Shown here: in pieces, positions 17,176 to 27,232 of the stretch | How the letters are laid out: each line of letters opens with the position of its first letter | Position numbering within the stretch: the stretch's first letter is position 1 | Assembly: GCA_943330915.2 (NCBI GenBank) | Contig: CALQJO020000003.1 | Location: forward strand, 1-64,000 | DNA: 64,000 bases | Origin: Rhodoferax sp. OV413 | GTDB lineage: Bacteria > Pseudomonadota > Gammaproteobacteria > Pseudomonadales > Pseudohongiellaceae | Direction of reading: 5' to 3' | The notes under the pieces: model-generated | What the model was told of the DNA's origin: nothing | The model's database searches: none | What the model saw: the letters and a program-made list of their open reading frames with translations, nothing else | Program-made: the position numbers and the translations under genes

Positions 17176-17904
17176 TTATTCGGTAATGATCCTGTCGCCA
17201 AACGGTGTACGGATCAAACGACCGCCTGGCGGCACATCGGAGGGATCAATCCGGCGAGGGCGGAAGCGTTCCCCTTCCATCACTTCCATCACTTCCAGAG
17301 GCATGCCTTCACTTTCTGCCCGTTCACGTGCTGCACGCAGCGCTGCGGCAAAGGGATTGTCCGCGGGAACTTCACTGGCCATGGGCTCGGCGCCCGAAGC
17401 AACAGGAGTGTCAGCGGTGGCTACCGGTTGCTGCACCGGTGGCAGTGGTGACGCCGTGGCAATGCTCAGGCGCGCTTCTGTGCCACTGGTGCAACGGACG
17501 CCTTTGTCAGCCCTCTCCACGCAAGGTGATGACGCTGGGTGCAAGACCACCAGTTCACGGGCATTGGTTGCCGACACCATGTAACCGGGATATCCGGGAA
17601 TGACGACCGGCACATTGGGATCAAGATTGACCGACACAACAACGCCGGATGGGCTGCGCACCATTGCCCGCCAGCGACTGCCCACACGGCTGGTGCCAAT
17701 CAAGGTAAAGGGCTCAGTATTACTTGGGGAAACTGTTGACGAGGGAACTGACAGAATTTGTTCATACGCAGGCTGAGCCTGTCGCTCAACCGGCTCAAAC
17801 AGGTTCAGCGTCTGTGCATTTTGTGCGGCAGCGCTACTGACCAGCAGGGTGAACATCAGCGCCAGCGCAGACTTTACCCACTTATCGCTGTTTCTGTCTG
17901 ACAT
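17176..17904 (-). CDS. Hypothetical secreted/periplasmic protein, possible GspC/PilP HR-domain-like
   Basis: 242 aa; N-terminal hydrophobic segment; core FTLIGTSRVGSRWRAMVRSPSGVVVSVNLDPNVPVVIPGYPGYMVSATNARELVVLHP; stop abuts the GT2 start codon. Confidence 0.55.
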   Translation of the reverse strand: MSDRNSDKWVKSALALMFTLLVSSAAAQNAQTLNLFEPVERQAQPAYEQILSVPSSTVSPSNTEPFTLIGTSRVGSRWRAMVRSPSGVVVSVNLDPNVPVVIPGYPGYMVSATNARELVVLHPASSPCVERADKGVRCTSGTEARLSIATASPLPPVQQPVATADTPVASGAEPMASEVPADNPFAAALRAARERAESEGMPLEVMEVMEGERFRPRRIDPSDVPPGGRLIRTPFGDRIITE

Positions 17905-17972
17905 GTTAGACCCCGGTCACGTGTGTTGGTAATAACTATGACGCAGGATGTTAACGTCTAGTTTGCTCAGTT

Positions 17973-18743
17973 TCAAAATTGTGTGCTGACAAAATATGGG
18001 TTTAGGGCTTTTTGTGCAGCCTGCGCCAGATCAAGACTTAAATCGTCTGGCTGATAGGCATAAAAAGCTTCCGCATGACTACAAGTCGGGGGCATCGAGA
18101 ATGTACGTGCTTTATTCAGCGCCATAATCATGTCGGGATAATTGTTCTGACTGTTCTGGCTGACGTAGACCTGCATGGCCTGCTCTTTGATCCCCCGCAC
18201 CGCAGTGATATCCATCAGCCGATTTACCGGGCTTTGCACACTGATTTCATAAGACCAGGCGCTGGGTCGCTGGCCTCGCCAGGGCCGTTGATACAGGCGC
18301 TGCAAGGCCTGCCAAACCAGTTGAGCAGTCCCACGATGGTCGGGATGCAACTCCAGCACGCCCGGAAAAAACACGGTGGCGGCGGACTTTTCGGTGATGG
18401 CCGCCAACACTCTTTCAATCAGATCATGCTGTGGCAGCAACCCGCGATCCGGTTGATCCCAGGTTTGTAATGAACTGACACCCAGAATCTGACAGGCCTG
18501 CTCAACCTCCTGCTGTCGTCGCAATACCAGTGCTGCAGCGTCTGGTGTACCGGCAGCGTAGGGCCCGCCCAGCGCACCATCCGTCAGCACCACCACATGG
18601 GTCTGGATGCCGGCATTTGCAGCCAGGCGCAGCGCCCCTCCCATTCCGAAGGTTTCATCATCGGCATGCGGCGCAAACACCAGCCACGGCCCATCGGGCA
18701 ACAGGCAGGATTGATAAGGTACTAACAGGTGTTCTGGAGTCAT
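17973..18743 (-). CDS. PIG-L family deacetylase (LmbE-like)
   Basis: PWLVFAPHADDETFGMGGALRLAANAG and ELHPDHRGTAQLVWQAL motifs. Confidence 0.9.
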   Translation of the reverse strand: MTPEHLLVPYQSCLLPDGPWLVFAPHADDETFGMGGALRLAANAGIQTHVVVLTDGALGGPYAAGTPDAAALVLRRQQEVEQACQILGVSSLQTWDQPDRGLLPQHDLIERVLAAITEKSAATVFFPGVLELHPDHRGTAQLVWQALQRLYQRPWRGQRPSAWSYEISVQSPVNRLMDITAVRGIKEQAMQVYVSQNSQNNYPDMIMALNKARTFSMPPTCSHAEAFYAYQPDDLSLDLAQAAQKALNPYFVSTQF

Positions 18744-18857
18744 GGAGCCGATTGTAGGTCCTTTTGTCGGTTTTTTTTAGCGCTTTCTGGCGACACTGCG
18801 ACCTTTCATGCTTAAATCTGGAGCCTGTCAGGCAACGATATCAAACCACACATTCAG

Positions 18858-19664
18858 ATGAAGTCGCTAATCCTCCTCCGTGATTGGATACAGTCTCCGT
18901 TTCGCCATTTTCGGCTATTTCATCAATTTGTTCGTCAGGAATTCAGCGGCCAGTTTGCCGGATCGCTGGGCGGTTTTTTGTGGTTGTTTGTGACACCCAT
19001 CTTCAACATCGCTATTTACTCCTTCATTTTTAGTGTGGTGTTCCGTGCACCCGTGCCGGAAAATTTCGGTGATGTGCCGTTTGTGGTTTTTCTGATGATC
19101 GGCTATCTGCCCTGGTTTGCATTTGCGGATGCCATGGGTCGCGCCAGCAGTCTGCTGCTGGACAAGGCGCCGCTGATCACCAAGGTGATGTTTCCTGTCC
19201 AGCTGATTCCACTGGTGGGAACCGTCATTCCATTTATGGTGCACGGCATTGCCTTTACTGTGTTTCTGGTTTATCTGAGCACTCAGGGCTTCTTCAACAG
19301 TGCGTGGTTATGGCTGCCGCTGGCATTTTTGCTGCAGTGCCTGTTTACACTGGGTCTGGTATCGGTGTTGTCAGCATTGTGTGTGTTCTTGCGCGATGTA
19401 CAGCAAATGGTGGCGCTGATGTTAACTGCGTGGTTCTTCCTGACACCCGTGATTTATCCGCTCTCCATGCTGCCAGAGCAGTTGCAGCCACTCATGATGT
19501 TTAATCCCATGCACAGTTTTGTGCAGTTTTATCGTGAAATTATTGTGCTGGGTGATTTTTCTCTGCCTCATTTTTATGTCATGGTGCTGTCAGCGGCCAT
19601 CAGTTATCTCTTCGGTGGCTGGCTATTTATGCGCATCAAACATGCCTTCGGGGACGTTTTGTAA
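18858..19664 (+). CDS. ABC transporter permease for polysaccharide/O-antigen export (Wzm-like)
   Basis: 268 aa ABC-2 type permease: GSLGGFLWLFVTPIFNIAIYSFIFSVVF; adjacent ATPase. Confidence 0.9.
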   Translation: MKSLILLRDWIQSPFRHFRLFHQFVRQEFSGQFAGSLGGFLWLFVTPIFNIAIYSFIFSVVFRAPVPENFGDVPFVVFLMIGYLPWFAFADAMGRASSLLLDKAPLITKVMFPVQLIPLVGTVIPFMVHGIAFTVFLVYLSTQGFFNSAWLWLPLAFLLQCLFTLGLVSVLSALCVFLRDVQQMVALMLTAWFFLTPVIYPLSMLPEQLQPLMMFNPMHSFVQFYREIIVLGDFSLPHFYVMVLSAAISYLFGGWLFMRIKHAFGDVL

Positions 19665-19665
19665 C

Positions 19666-20874
19666 ATGTTCAGTATCTCCGTTGAAAACCTGCATAAGAA
19701 CTTCCGCCTCTACGCCCGGCCGCAGGATCGTTTGCTTGAACTGCTGCTTCGCAAACCGCGACACCGTGTGTTTGAAGCCTTGCATGACGTGTCCTTTAAC
19801 GTGCTGGAAGGCAAAAGTCTTGGCATCATTGGCGACAATGGTGCGGGAAAATCCACCTTGATGAAGCTGCTGGTCGGTACGCTTGAGCCCAGCGCAGGCA
19901 GTATCAGCATCAAAGGCCAGGTGGCAGCGCTGCTGGAACTGGGAGCGGGTTTTCACCCGGAGTTCAGCGGACGGCGCAATATCTATCTGAACGCGTCGTT
20001 GCTTGGCGTGCCCGATGACGACATCGTCAGCCTGGAAAACGACATCATCGAGTTCTCCGAGCTGCGCGATTTTATTGATCAGCCGGTGAAAACCTACTCC
20101 TCGGGTATGTACGTGCGACTGGCATTTTCGATTGCCACCATGGTGCGCCCCGATGTGCTGGTGATAGACGAAGCCTTGTCGGTCGGCGACATTGCATTTC
20201 AGAAAAAATGTGTGCAGCGCATGAATGAATTCCGCCAGCAACAGAAGACCATGGTGTTCTGCAGCCACTCCATGTACCACGTACAGGAGTTGTGTGACAC
20301 CGCCATCTGGCTGGAGCGCGGCCGTATCCGCGAGATGGGCAAAAGCGAAGACGTTGTTGCGCATTACGAGGATTATTGCAACAGCCAGCGCGTGTATACC
20401 AAAGGTCAGGAGCAGGTGCAGGTGCATGACTCGGAAGCATCGGCCGCTGCTAAGGACTGCCGTATCCTCTATACGCGGGTGCTGGATGAAGAGGGCAGGG
20501 TGATTGACTCGGTAACACCGCTGCAGAACATTGTTCTGGAAATGCAGGTCGAAATGCTCAACGACAATGTGCGTTGTTATTTCGGGTTTGCGATGATGAA
20601 AGACCTTGATGCGGTGATGTCTTCATACCTTGCCACCGAGCGTCCGGAAGTCGAAAACGGCCCGTTCCGGCAAGGGGAAATCGTCACCGTGCAGGTCAGG
20701 TTGCAGGCTATGGCGATGCGCATGGGCGCGTTTCATTTGCTGGGTGGTGTTGCCGATGAAAGCGGCCTGTTGTGGTACGAAACCAAGCTCAGTAAGGAAG
20801 TTAAAGTCACAGCCAATAAGGGTCTGGGATCTTTTGTGATGGCATCGAGCTGGTCAGTCAAGCGGCGGCAATAG
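19666..20874 (+). CDS. ABC transporter ATP-binding protein for polysaccharide export with C-terminal Wzt-type domain
   Basis: IIGDNGAGKSTLMKLL Walker A, YSSGMYVRLAFSIA signature, VLVIDEAL; ~170 aa C-terminal extension. Start trimmed to ATG 19666. Confidence 0.9.
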   Translation: MFSISVENLHKNFRLYARPQDRLLELLLRKPRHRVFEALHDVSFNVLEGKSLGIIGDNGAGKSTLMKLLVGTLEPSAGSISIKGQVAALLELGAGFHPEFSGRRNIYLNASLLGVPDDDIVSLENDIIEFSELRDFIDQPVKTYSSGMYVRLAFSIATMVRPDVLVIDEALSVGDIAFQKKCVQRMNEFRQQQKTMVFCSHSMYHVQELCDTAIWLERGRIREMGKSEDVVAHYEDYCNSQRVYTKGQEQVQVHDSEASAAAKDCRILYTRVLDEEGRVIDSVTPLQNIVLEMQVEMLNDNVRCYFGFAMMKDLDAVMSSYLATERPEVENGPFRQGEIVTVQVRLQAMAMRMGAFHLLGGVADESGLLWYETKLSKEVKVTANKGLGSFVMASSWSVKRRQ

Positions 20875-21885
20875 GCCAATATCCACGCCGGGCGGAGAAT
20901 AATCCGGCAGCTGTGCGTACGGATGTACCATGTAAACCCGGGGCAAGGTACTGAACGATCGCACCTCAATCACCTGCAAAAAAGCTTGTGCTGTCGTATC
21001 CTCGTCATCATCGGCGGAGTAGGCGTAAATCGAAAAAAAGCTGGAGGTATTGAGTCCCAGCCAAGGTGAAATTTCCACCATGACTTCAATCGGAATCCAT
21101 TCTCCCAATTCATTGATGGTTTGGATGTCCCGTTGTTCGCGCAGCGCAAAGATCGCCTCTACTGCCTCTAGGGTCATGCCCGGCAACAACATCAGAGCTT
21201 CACGTGTGGCAAGATTTGGATTAACCGCAGACGAATTTCCATAGATGGTAAAGGCGGCCTCCAGATTAAGATCACCAAACAGTTCATCAAAACCACGTAT
21301 CAATCGCAATTCCTCAACCGAATCGAGTTCCGCGTTATTGCGCGTGGTGTACGGCGGCTCCAGCTCCAGATACGTTTCGTCCTCCGCACCTAAAGAATCA
21401 GGCACATCGTTCAGATCAGTCCAGTCGGACCACGCTGCCAACAATTCCTGTACCTGTCTGGGGTCAGCATCCTCCCCTCCCAGTTGTTTTTCGATGACCT
21501 GTTGCAGGCGCGACCGATCGATACGATTCAGATTTATTTTGCCCGCGTGGTCATATATACGGATACGCACGTTTTCATCTGCCGCGTAATGCAGGCTCAG
21601 TGCCTGTCCATTAAAACGGTAGGCTGGAATGCGCTGCAGCTCGTCATCATCGATGTTGTCCAGCACACCCAATGGCAGCGGCATTAGTTCCATCATCAGT
21701 TCCATTTCGGCTTTGCGAACCGCACCCATCAGTTGCGCGTGCGCCTGCGTCCCGGTGCGATGATGCAACGCGGTGTTGGCAGATAAACGGATATTGGCTG
21801 CCAGTACTGTCACCAGCACAGTAAGCACAATGGCCGTCCACAGCACCATAATCAACACCACGCCGCGCTGGGAATGCTGCTTCAT
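20854..21885 (-). CDS. gspK: Type II secretion minor pseudopilin GspK
   Basis: RGVVLIMVLWTAIVLTVLV pseudopilin N-terminus and GspK-type KINLNRIDRSRLQQV / NPNLATREALMLLPGM. Confidence 0.88.
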   Translation of the reverse strand: MKQHSQRGVVLIMVLWTAIVLTVLVTVLAANIRLSANTALHHRTGTQAHAQLMGAVRKAEMELMMELMPLPLGVLDNIDDDELQRIPAYRFNGQALSLHYAADENVRIRIYDHAGKINLNRIDRSRLQQVIEKQLGGEDADPRQVQELLAAWSDWTDLNDVPDSLGAEDETYLELEPPYTTRNNAELDSVEELRLIRGFDELFGDLNLEAAFTIYGNSSAVNPNLATREALMLLPGMTLEAVEAIFALREQRDIQTINELGEWIPIEVMVEISPWLGLNTSSFFSIYAYSADDDEDTTAQAFLQVIEVRSFSTLPRVYMVHPYAQLPDYSPPGVDIGLLPPLD

Positions 21886-22544
21886 TGCAAAGTCCCCTGC
21901 GTGGGCTGAATGGTGCGGTGCTGTGTGCTGAGTATCGGGGCAATGACATCAATTACGTCACCACTGTCATCCGCGCGGCTATCGATCCGGGTCAGGCGGA
22001 TGTGCACGGCCATGGGCAATGACTGCAGCAGGGCGCCATCCCACTCGTCCCGCCAGCGGCGTTCAAACTCAAGATCCTCAAACAGATAGGAAAACTCTGC
22101 CTGGTAGCCGCTGATAAGCAACACCGACTCGGCATCCAGCAGCCTTTGCCCCGGGTGGTCACTGAGCGCAGGAGCCAATTGCAGATAAACACCTTCGTCA
22201 TCGACGGTAACCAGGCGCCAGGCCGTCAGCCCGGGATTACGCTGCGGCGAAACGGTTGATACCCAGGCCAATTCGTCACGTCGCCCGTCGAAATAAACCT
22301 CCCGCCCCAGAGTGTCGAGATTGCGGAAACTGTGCGGGAAAGCGCCTTGCAGTGCTCGCTCCAGCTGCAACAGCGTCGTGCTTTGGTCCAATGTTCGCTC
22401 AAGGCCCTCTGCATTGCTGTCCCAGTCGCGCACCACACCATACACGCCCGCCGTCAACATACTGAGCAACATGGCTGTCAGCGACAAGGCAATCAGGATT
22501 TCGAGCAGGGTAAATCCACGGTGGCAGTGCTTTGACCTGTTCAT
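21882..22544 (-). CDS. gspJ: Type II secretion minor pseudopilin GspJ
   Basis: RGFTLLEILIALSLTAMLLSML prepilin motif; position in operon. Confidence 0.87.
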   Translation of the reverse strand: MNRSKHCHRGFTLLEILIALSLTAMLLSMLTAGVYGVVRDWDSNAEGLERTLDQSTTLLQLERALQGAFPHSFRNLDTLGREVYFDGRRDELAWVSTVSPQRNPGLTAWRLVTVDDEGVYLQLAPALSDHPGQRLLDAESVLLISGYQAEFSYLFEDLEFERRWRDEWDGALLQSLPMAVHIRLTRIDSRADDSGDVIDVIAPILSTQHRTIQPTQGTLQ

Positions 22545-22990
22545 CGCGGCAGATCGGCGCGTATCCAGCGAACCGCCTCGATGGTTTCACCCGTTTGGGA
22601 GTCGCGGATTTCATATAATTGAAGCAGGTCGCTCATCGGCGCCGTTCGACGTTCGGCGTCTGGGAGCACATCCATGCCTTCGATTGTGTAGCGATCGCTT
22701 TGCATCGCGGGCTCAAGATCACGGAACTCATTGTCGAGCAAGGCTTCGTTAACCATAGCACGCGCGGCAGTGCTTTCCTGCAAACTCTGCTGGGCCCTGA
22801 ATGCCAATTGTTTGCTGCCAGCCGACAATGTAAACAATCCGCCCATCACCATGGCGGTGATCGTCAGTGCAATCATCACCTCCAGCAAGGTGAAGCCGCG
22901 ACAAGCCTGTGGATAGCGCGGCTTATGGCTCATCTTGAATGCTGACCCTGCCTGAGAAGGGATCGATTTCAACAACACGCTCCCGGTCAT
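22541..22990 (-). CDS. gspI: Type II secretion minor pseudopilin GspI
   Basis: RGFTLLEVMIALTITAMVMGGLF; size and order. Confidence 0.85.
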   Translation of the reverse strand: MTGSVLLKSIPSQAGSAFKMSHKPRYPQACRGFTLLEVMIALTITAMVMGGLFTLSAGSKQLAFRAQQSLQESTAARAMVNEALLDNEFRDLEPAMQSDRYTIEGMDVLPDAERRTAPMSDLLQLYEIRDSQTGETIEAVRWIRADLPR

Positions 22991-23441
22991 TTTGTCTGAA
23001 AATCAATTCCCCGCCAGTGCTGCCACCTTCCGGGAAAAAACTGATCACTAGTTGCTCATCAACGCGCTGGCTCGATTGTGTGCTGTTGGCATACCACAGC
23101 TCCAGGTTTTCAGTGCGCCAGCGACTAGCCTGAGTTGAGGGCAAACCGTCATCGTCGCCCACCCGCAAACTGGCGCCGGCCATCTCGAATTCAACCCGGG
23201 TTGTCTGCCCCTGAACAATGGCCATCCGTCTGGCATTGTTAAGCATCCCGGTGGCCTGCCTGACCTGAGCATTGAACCCCGGAGCGTCCAGCGAGCGCAG
23301 CGCCGGCACCGCCAGTGTGGCCAACATGCCCAGTATTCCAAGCACCAGCAGCAATTCCAGCAAAGTGAAACCCCGCTGCAGCGTTGGCTCAGCCGCCAAT
23401 ATCCGCGTCATTGCCCTCTCCGCCTTCGCGGCCATCTGCAC
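22923..23441 (-). CDS. gspH: Type II secretion minor pseudopilin GspH
   Basis: RGFTLLELLLVLGILGMLATLAVPAL; size and order. Confidence 0.85.
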   Translation of the reverse strand: MQMAAKAERAMTRILAAEPTLQRGFTLLELLLVLGILGMLATLAVPALRSLDAPGFNAQVRQATGMLNNARRMAIVQGQTTRVEFEMAGASLRVGDDDGLPSTQASRWRTENLELWYANSTQSSQRVDEQLVISFFPEGGSTGGELIFRQNDRERVVEIDPFSGRVSIQDEP

Positions 23442-23796
23442 CGTAAGACATCAGAGTAAAGCTGCGGCCGTCGCTGTCATACACATAGGCATTACCCCAG
23501 GGATCCATTGGCACATCGCCGCGCAGATACGGGCCGTTCCACGATGCCCGGCCGCTGCTGCTGGTTACCAACTGTTCGAGGTCATCCGGATATTGCCCCA
23601 TGTCCAGACGGTAGGCGTCCAGCGCGCTGCCCAAGGAGGAAATCTGCGATAACACGGCATCCCGGCGCGCGCTGTCTGCCTGATTAAACAAATTGGGCGC
23701 CACCATCACTGCCAACATGGCAAGAATCGCCATCACAATCAGCAGTTCAATAATGGTGAAGCCTCGGGCCGTGTGTGGTCGGGTGAACCTGTTCAT
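23389..23796 (-). CDS. gspG: Type II secretion major pseudopilin GspG
   Basis: RGFTIIELLIVMAILAMLAVMVAPNLFNQADSARRDAVLSQISSLGSALDAYRLDMGQYP; start trimmed to ATG 23796. Confidence 0.93.
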   Translation of the reverse strand: MNRFTRPHTARGFTIIELLIVMAILAMLAVMVAPNLFNQADSARRDAVLSQISSLGSALDAYRLDMGQYPDDLEQLVTSSSGRASWNGPYLRGDVPMDPWGNAYVYDSDGRSFTLMSYGADGREGGEGNDADIGG

Positions 23797-23839
23797 GTGT
23801 TTATCCTCTGTGTACAGCATCGCTGTCGCTCGTAGTTTG

Positions 23840-25936
23840 TTATTGACCGTCGATCAGATCTGCCGCCATTTCAAATCGACTGAGTATTGCCCGGAAATTG
23901 TCATTGGTCTGGGAATCCAGGTTGACGATCTCCGGGCGCAGAACAATAAACAGCTCGCGGCGCTCATCGTTATCCCGTTGATAACTGAACAGTCGACCCA
24001 GGCCCGGCACCCTGTTCAAATAGGGAACTCCGGTGTTGAAGGCATTATTCGAACTTTGAATGAGCCCCCCCAGAACCACATTTTCGCCATCGCGCACAAC
24101 AACCGTTGTTTCAATTTCCTGATTCTCAAATATCGGGTTGTTGCCCACCCCTGACGACTCGGAGACAGAGGATAACTCCTGGCGTATGGTGAGGTTTACA
24201 ACACCATCATCGTTGATGCGCGGGGTAATGTTAAGTTCAATACCGGTCGGGCGGTACTGGATATTGGTGGTTGAAGAGCCGCCCACACCAATCGTTTCAC
24301 CAAGCTGTACCGGCACTTCAGCTCCAATCCGGATCAACCCTTCCATGTTGTTAATGACGGTCAACGACGGTCGCGCCAGCAATCGGACATCATTGTTGAC
24401 TGCGATGGCCTCCAGGGTTGCATCAACTCTTGCGGCCCCGTCAATAAACGCGCGGTTGAACAAGAGTCCTCCAAGGCTGGATGTTGGCAGGAATCCGGTG
24501 CTGACATTGGTTGCGGTGCCCGCCCCGGCATTCTCAAGCACCCGCGACCAATCGACGCCAAACGAAGAATCCTCGCTGAGCACAATCTGCGCAATCACTG
24601 CGTTGATCATCACCTGCAAGGGCGCCACATCCAATTGACTAATCGTTGCCAGCAATTGACGGTAATCACGCGGATTAGCGCGGATCAGCAGGCTGTTGGT
24701 GGATTCGTCAGCGACGATGGTCACCTGTATGTTGGCTGAGATCGAAAAACTGAAACCGCCAGTATCTGCGCTCACCATCGTGGCCGGGGGCTCGCTGGTT
24801 GCAACCAGCGGATTAGCCGGATCGACCAACTGTGCAAAGTCGCGGGGCTCTGCGCTGTCTTCACGCTGAAATACCTCGCCCAGGGTGGTGGCAAGATCGA
24901 CAGCATTGAGATTTTTTACCCGGTATTGAAACAGCTGTTCCGCCTGCTCTTGCCGATCTGCATCAAGAATGCGGATCCAGCGTGTGATTTCATCAAACCC
25001 GCGTGAAGCGGGGGCAGTCACCAACAACGCATTAATGCGATCCAGGCCTTGAACCTGGTAGGCAGGCGATGGGCCTTCAATCAGGATAAGCAGATCCTTG
25101 AGCTCTTGGGCAACGTCGGTGGCGCTGGCATGGGTCAGTGGATACAGCTGAATGCCCTGACTCTGGAAGGGATCATCATCGATCAGATCCAGCAGCTCGT
25201 TAATTCTGTTCAATTGCGATGGTGTTGCCGTGACCGCAACCGTGTTGCTGTTTGCAATGCGTGTCACTGTGCCATCCGGTTGTAACAGCGGCGCGAGCAA
25301 TTCAATCGCGGATGCTGATGAAACATGTGTCAGCGGGGTAATCTGCATCACTCGCGACGCAACACCGGTGACATCGGGTGTTGTAATTTCCAAGGGCACA
25401 TTGGTGACCGCTTTACGGGCATACCAGACATTGCCGACCTGCTCCAGCAGAATGCCATTTTCACGCGCCAGTAAACGCAGCAGGGGCCAGATGTCGTCAT
25501 AACTTAAAGGTCGGTTTTGCGCCGTCCTTAAACTGACCCGGTCTGCGATGGTGGGATCAATCACCATGGAAATATCCAGAGTGTCCGCCATCTCTGTCAG
25601 GATGTCGCGCAGGTCTGCCTGCTCGTAGTTTAACGCAACGATATCTTCCGATGGCGCCTGCACAGGTCTTGGAGCGGGTTCGCGGTAAGGCTGAATACCC
25701 GAGGGACGACCATCTCTGTTGATCTCTTCGATCAGTGCAAACCGCTCATTATCCGACGGGTTGTTGTCTAGCCCTTGCGGATCAATCCCGGACTCAATGC
25801 CGCGGGAATCTGACGCCGCTGACTGCCGGGGCTCTAACTCCGGCACACTGGCGCCCTGGCCGGCAGTGAATGCTGCGCAGGACGTCAGACTGATTGCCAG
25901 CCCCAGAAGGCTTATGTTCTTGAGCGTTCCTTTCAC
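23840..25936 (-). CDS. gspD: Type II secretion system secretin GspD
   Basis: 698 aa; N0-N3 domains and secretin core (VPYLNRVPGLGRLFSY); lipobox-like LTSC at N-terminus. Confidence 0.95.
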   Translation of the reverse strand: MKGTLKNISLLGLAISLTSCAAFTAGQGASVPELEPRQSAASDSRGIESGIDPQGLDNNPSDNERFALIEEINRDGRPSGIQPYREPAPRPVQAPSEDIVALNYEQADLRDILTEMADTLDISMVIDPTIADRVSLRTAQNRPLSYDDIWPLLRLLARENGILLEQVGNVWYARKAVTNVPLEITTPDVTGVASRVMQITPLTHVSSASAIELLAPLLQPDGTVTRIANSNTVAVTATPSQLNRINELLDLIDDDPFQSQGIQLYPLTHASATDVAQELKDLLILIEGPSPAYQVQGLDRINALLVTAPASRGFDEITRWIRILDADRQEQAEQLFQYRVKNLNAVDLATTLGEVFQREDSAEPRDFAQLVDPANPLVATSEPPATMVSADTGGFSFSISANIQVTIVADESTNSLLIRANPRDYRQLLATISQLDVAPLQVMINAVIAQIVLSEDSSFGVDWSRVLENAGAGTATNVSTGFLPTSSLGGLLFNRAFIDGAARVDATLEAIAVNNDVRLLARPSLTVINNMEGLIRIGAEVPVQLGETIGVGGSSTTNIQYRPTGIELNITPRINDDGVVNLTIRQELSSVSESSGVGNNPIFENQEIETTVVVRDGENVVLGGLIQSSNNAFNTGVPYLNRVPGLGRLFSYQRDNDERRELFIVLRPEIVNLDSQTNDNFRAILSRFEMAADLIDGQ

Positions 25937-26020
25937 CTTGTTTACTCCTCTGTGTGCATAACCTGTTGTTGGTTTTGCACATGTACTTTTTTATCGTTGC
26001 CCTTCGGATAACAACGCTGA

Positions 26021-27232
26021 TCAGAACTGCACGGCATTCATGCTGAATACCGCTGACAACATGGTCACTGTGATGCCACCCACCGCGATACCCAGCAACA
26101 AAATCAAAGCCGGTTGCAGCGCGGCAACAAAACGGTTCATCTGATTTTTGACAGACTGGTCAAAGGTCGCTGCGGTTTTCAGCAGAATACTTGCTGTGCG
26201 CCCCGACTCCTCACCTACACTCACCAGTTGATGCAGCAGTGTCGGAAAGGCGTCGGTCTTTTCCAGTGCTGCGCCCAGGCCAGCACCACCGCGCACATCT
26301 TCTTCAACCTGCGTCAGCAACCTCGCCAACTCTGTGTTTACCAGCACTTCCCGGGACACACGTAAGGCGCGAATCAAGGGTATGCCTGCCGCCATCAACG
26401 CGCCCAGCGTCCGTGCGAATACCGCACAGTCGCGGAACAACAGAAACTGCCCCAGCAGCGGTGTTTTGAGCAAGGCAGCATGTTTGGCCAGCCGGCGCTG
26501 CGGATCCTTGTCCAACCACTGCCACCAGCCGATCATGACCACAACGGTCAGCACCATCAACCAGCCCCAGTTGCTGACAAATGCGCTAAGTGACAATAAA
26601 AAAGCCGCGGAACCCGGCACGTCCGTCCCGGCATCCTCAAACATCACTGCAAACTGAGGGATCACAAACACCAGCAGCAGCGCAACTGACACAATGCCGG
26701 TTACCAACAGCACAATCGGGTAAACCATGGCAGCAACAATGGCTTGTCTGTTGCGCGAACTGGTTTCCAGAAAATCTGCCAGATCCGGTAATAGCTGATG
26801 AAGAATGCCGCCTTCTTCTCCGGCGCGCACAATGTTGACATACATTCTGGAGAACACGTCAGGGCGTGACTCCATGGCATCTGCCAGACTTTTGCCTTCC
26901 TTAACGTCGCGCCGTAAGCCGGCAACCAGCGTCTGCATGGCCGCTGATTCAGTAATCCCTTCCAACATACGCAGGGCTTTATCCAGCGGAACACGGGCAT
27001 CCACCAGTGTTCTCAGGCCCGTCGTAAAGTCCATCAGATCAGAGGTTTTTACTTTGCCATATCGGGTTCTGGCCTGACGGGTTTCATGCCGGGTGAGTGT
27101 CAATTTGACGGGTGTCAGTTTACGGGCCTGTAACAAGCGGACCGCATCGCGTTCTGACTCGGCGGAGATTTCACCGTGCTGAGTCTGCCCCTGGCTGTCA
27201 AAAGCCTGATACAAAAAGTGCGTCAAACTCAT
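26021..27232 (-). CDS. gspF: Type II secretion inner membrane protein GspF
   Basis: 403 aa; two T2SF repeats (TTGLRTLVDARVPLDKALRML, ARTLGALMAAGIPLIRAL), TM helices. Confidence 0.95.
   Translation of the reverse strand: MSLTHFLYQAFDSQGQTQHGEISAESERDAVRLLQARKLTPVKLTLTRHETRQARTRYGKVKTSDLMDFTTGLRTLVDARVPLDKALRMLEGITESAAMQTLVAGLRRDVKEGKSLADAMESRPDVFSRMYVNIVRAGEEGGILHQLLPDLADFLETSSRNRQAIVAAMVYPIVLLVTGIVSVALLLVFVIPQFAVMFEDAGTDVPGSAAFLLSLSAFVSNWGWLMVLTVVVMIGWWQWLDKDPQRRLAKHAALLKTPLLGQFLLFRDCAVFARTLGALMAAGIPLIRALRVSREVLVNTELARLLTQVEEDVRGGAGLGAALEKTDAFPTLLHQLVSVGEESGRTASILLKTAATFDQSVKNQMNRFVAALQPALILLLGIAVGGITVTMLSAVFSMNAVQF

Noticed and set aside
19519-19665. N-terminal 49-aa extension of the Wzt-like ORF
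   Set aside because: Overlaps the permease gene out of frame; a good start exists at 19666 directly after the permease stop.
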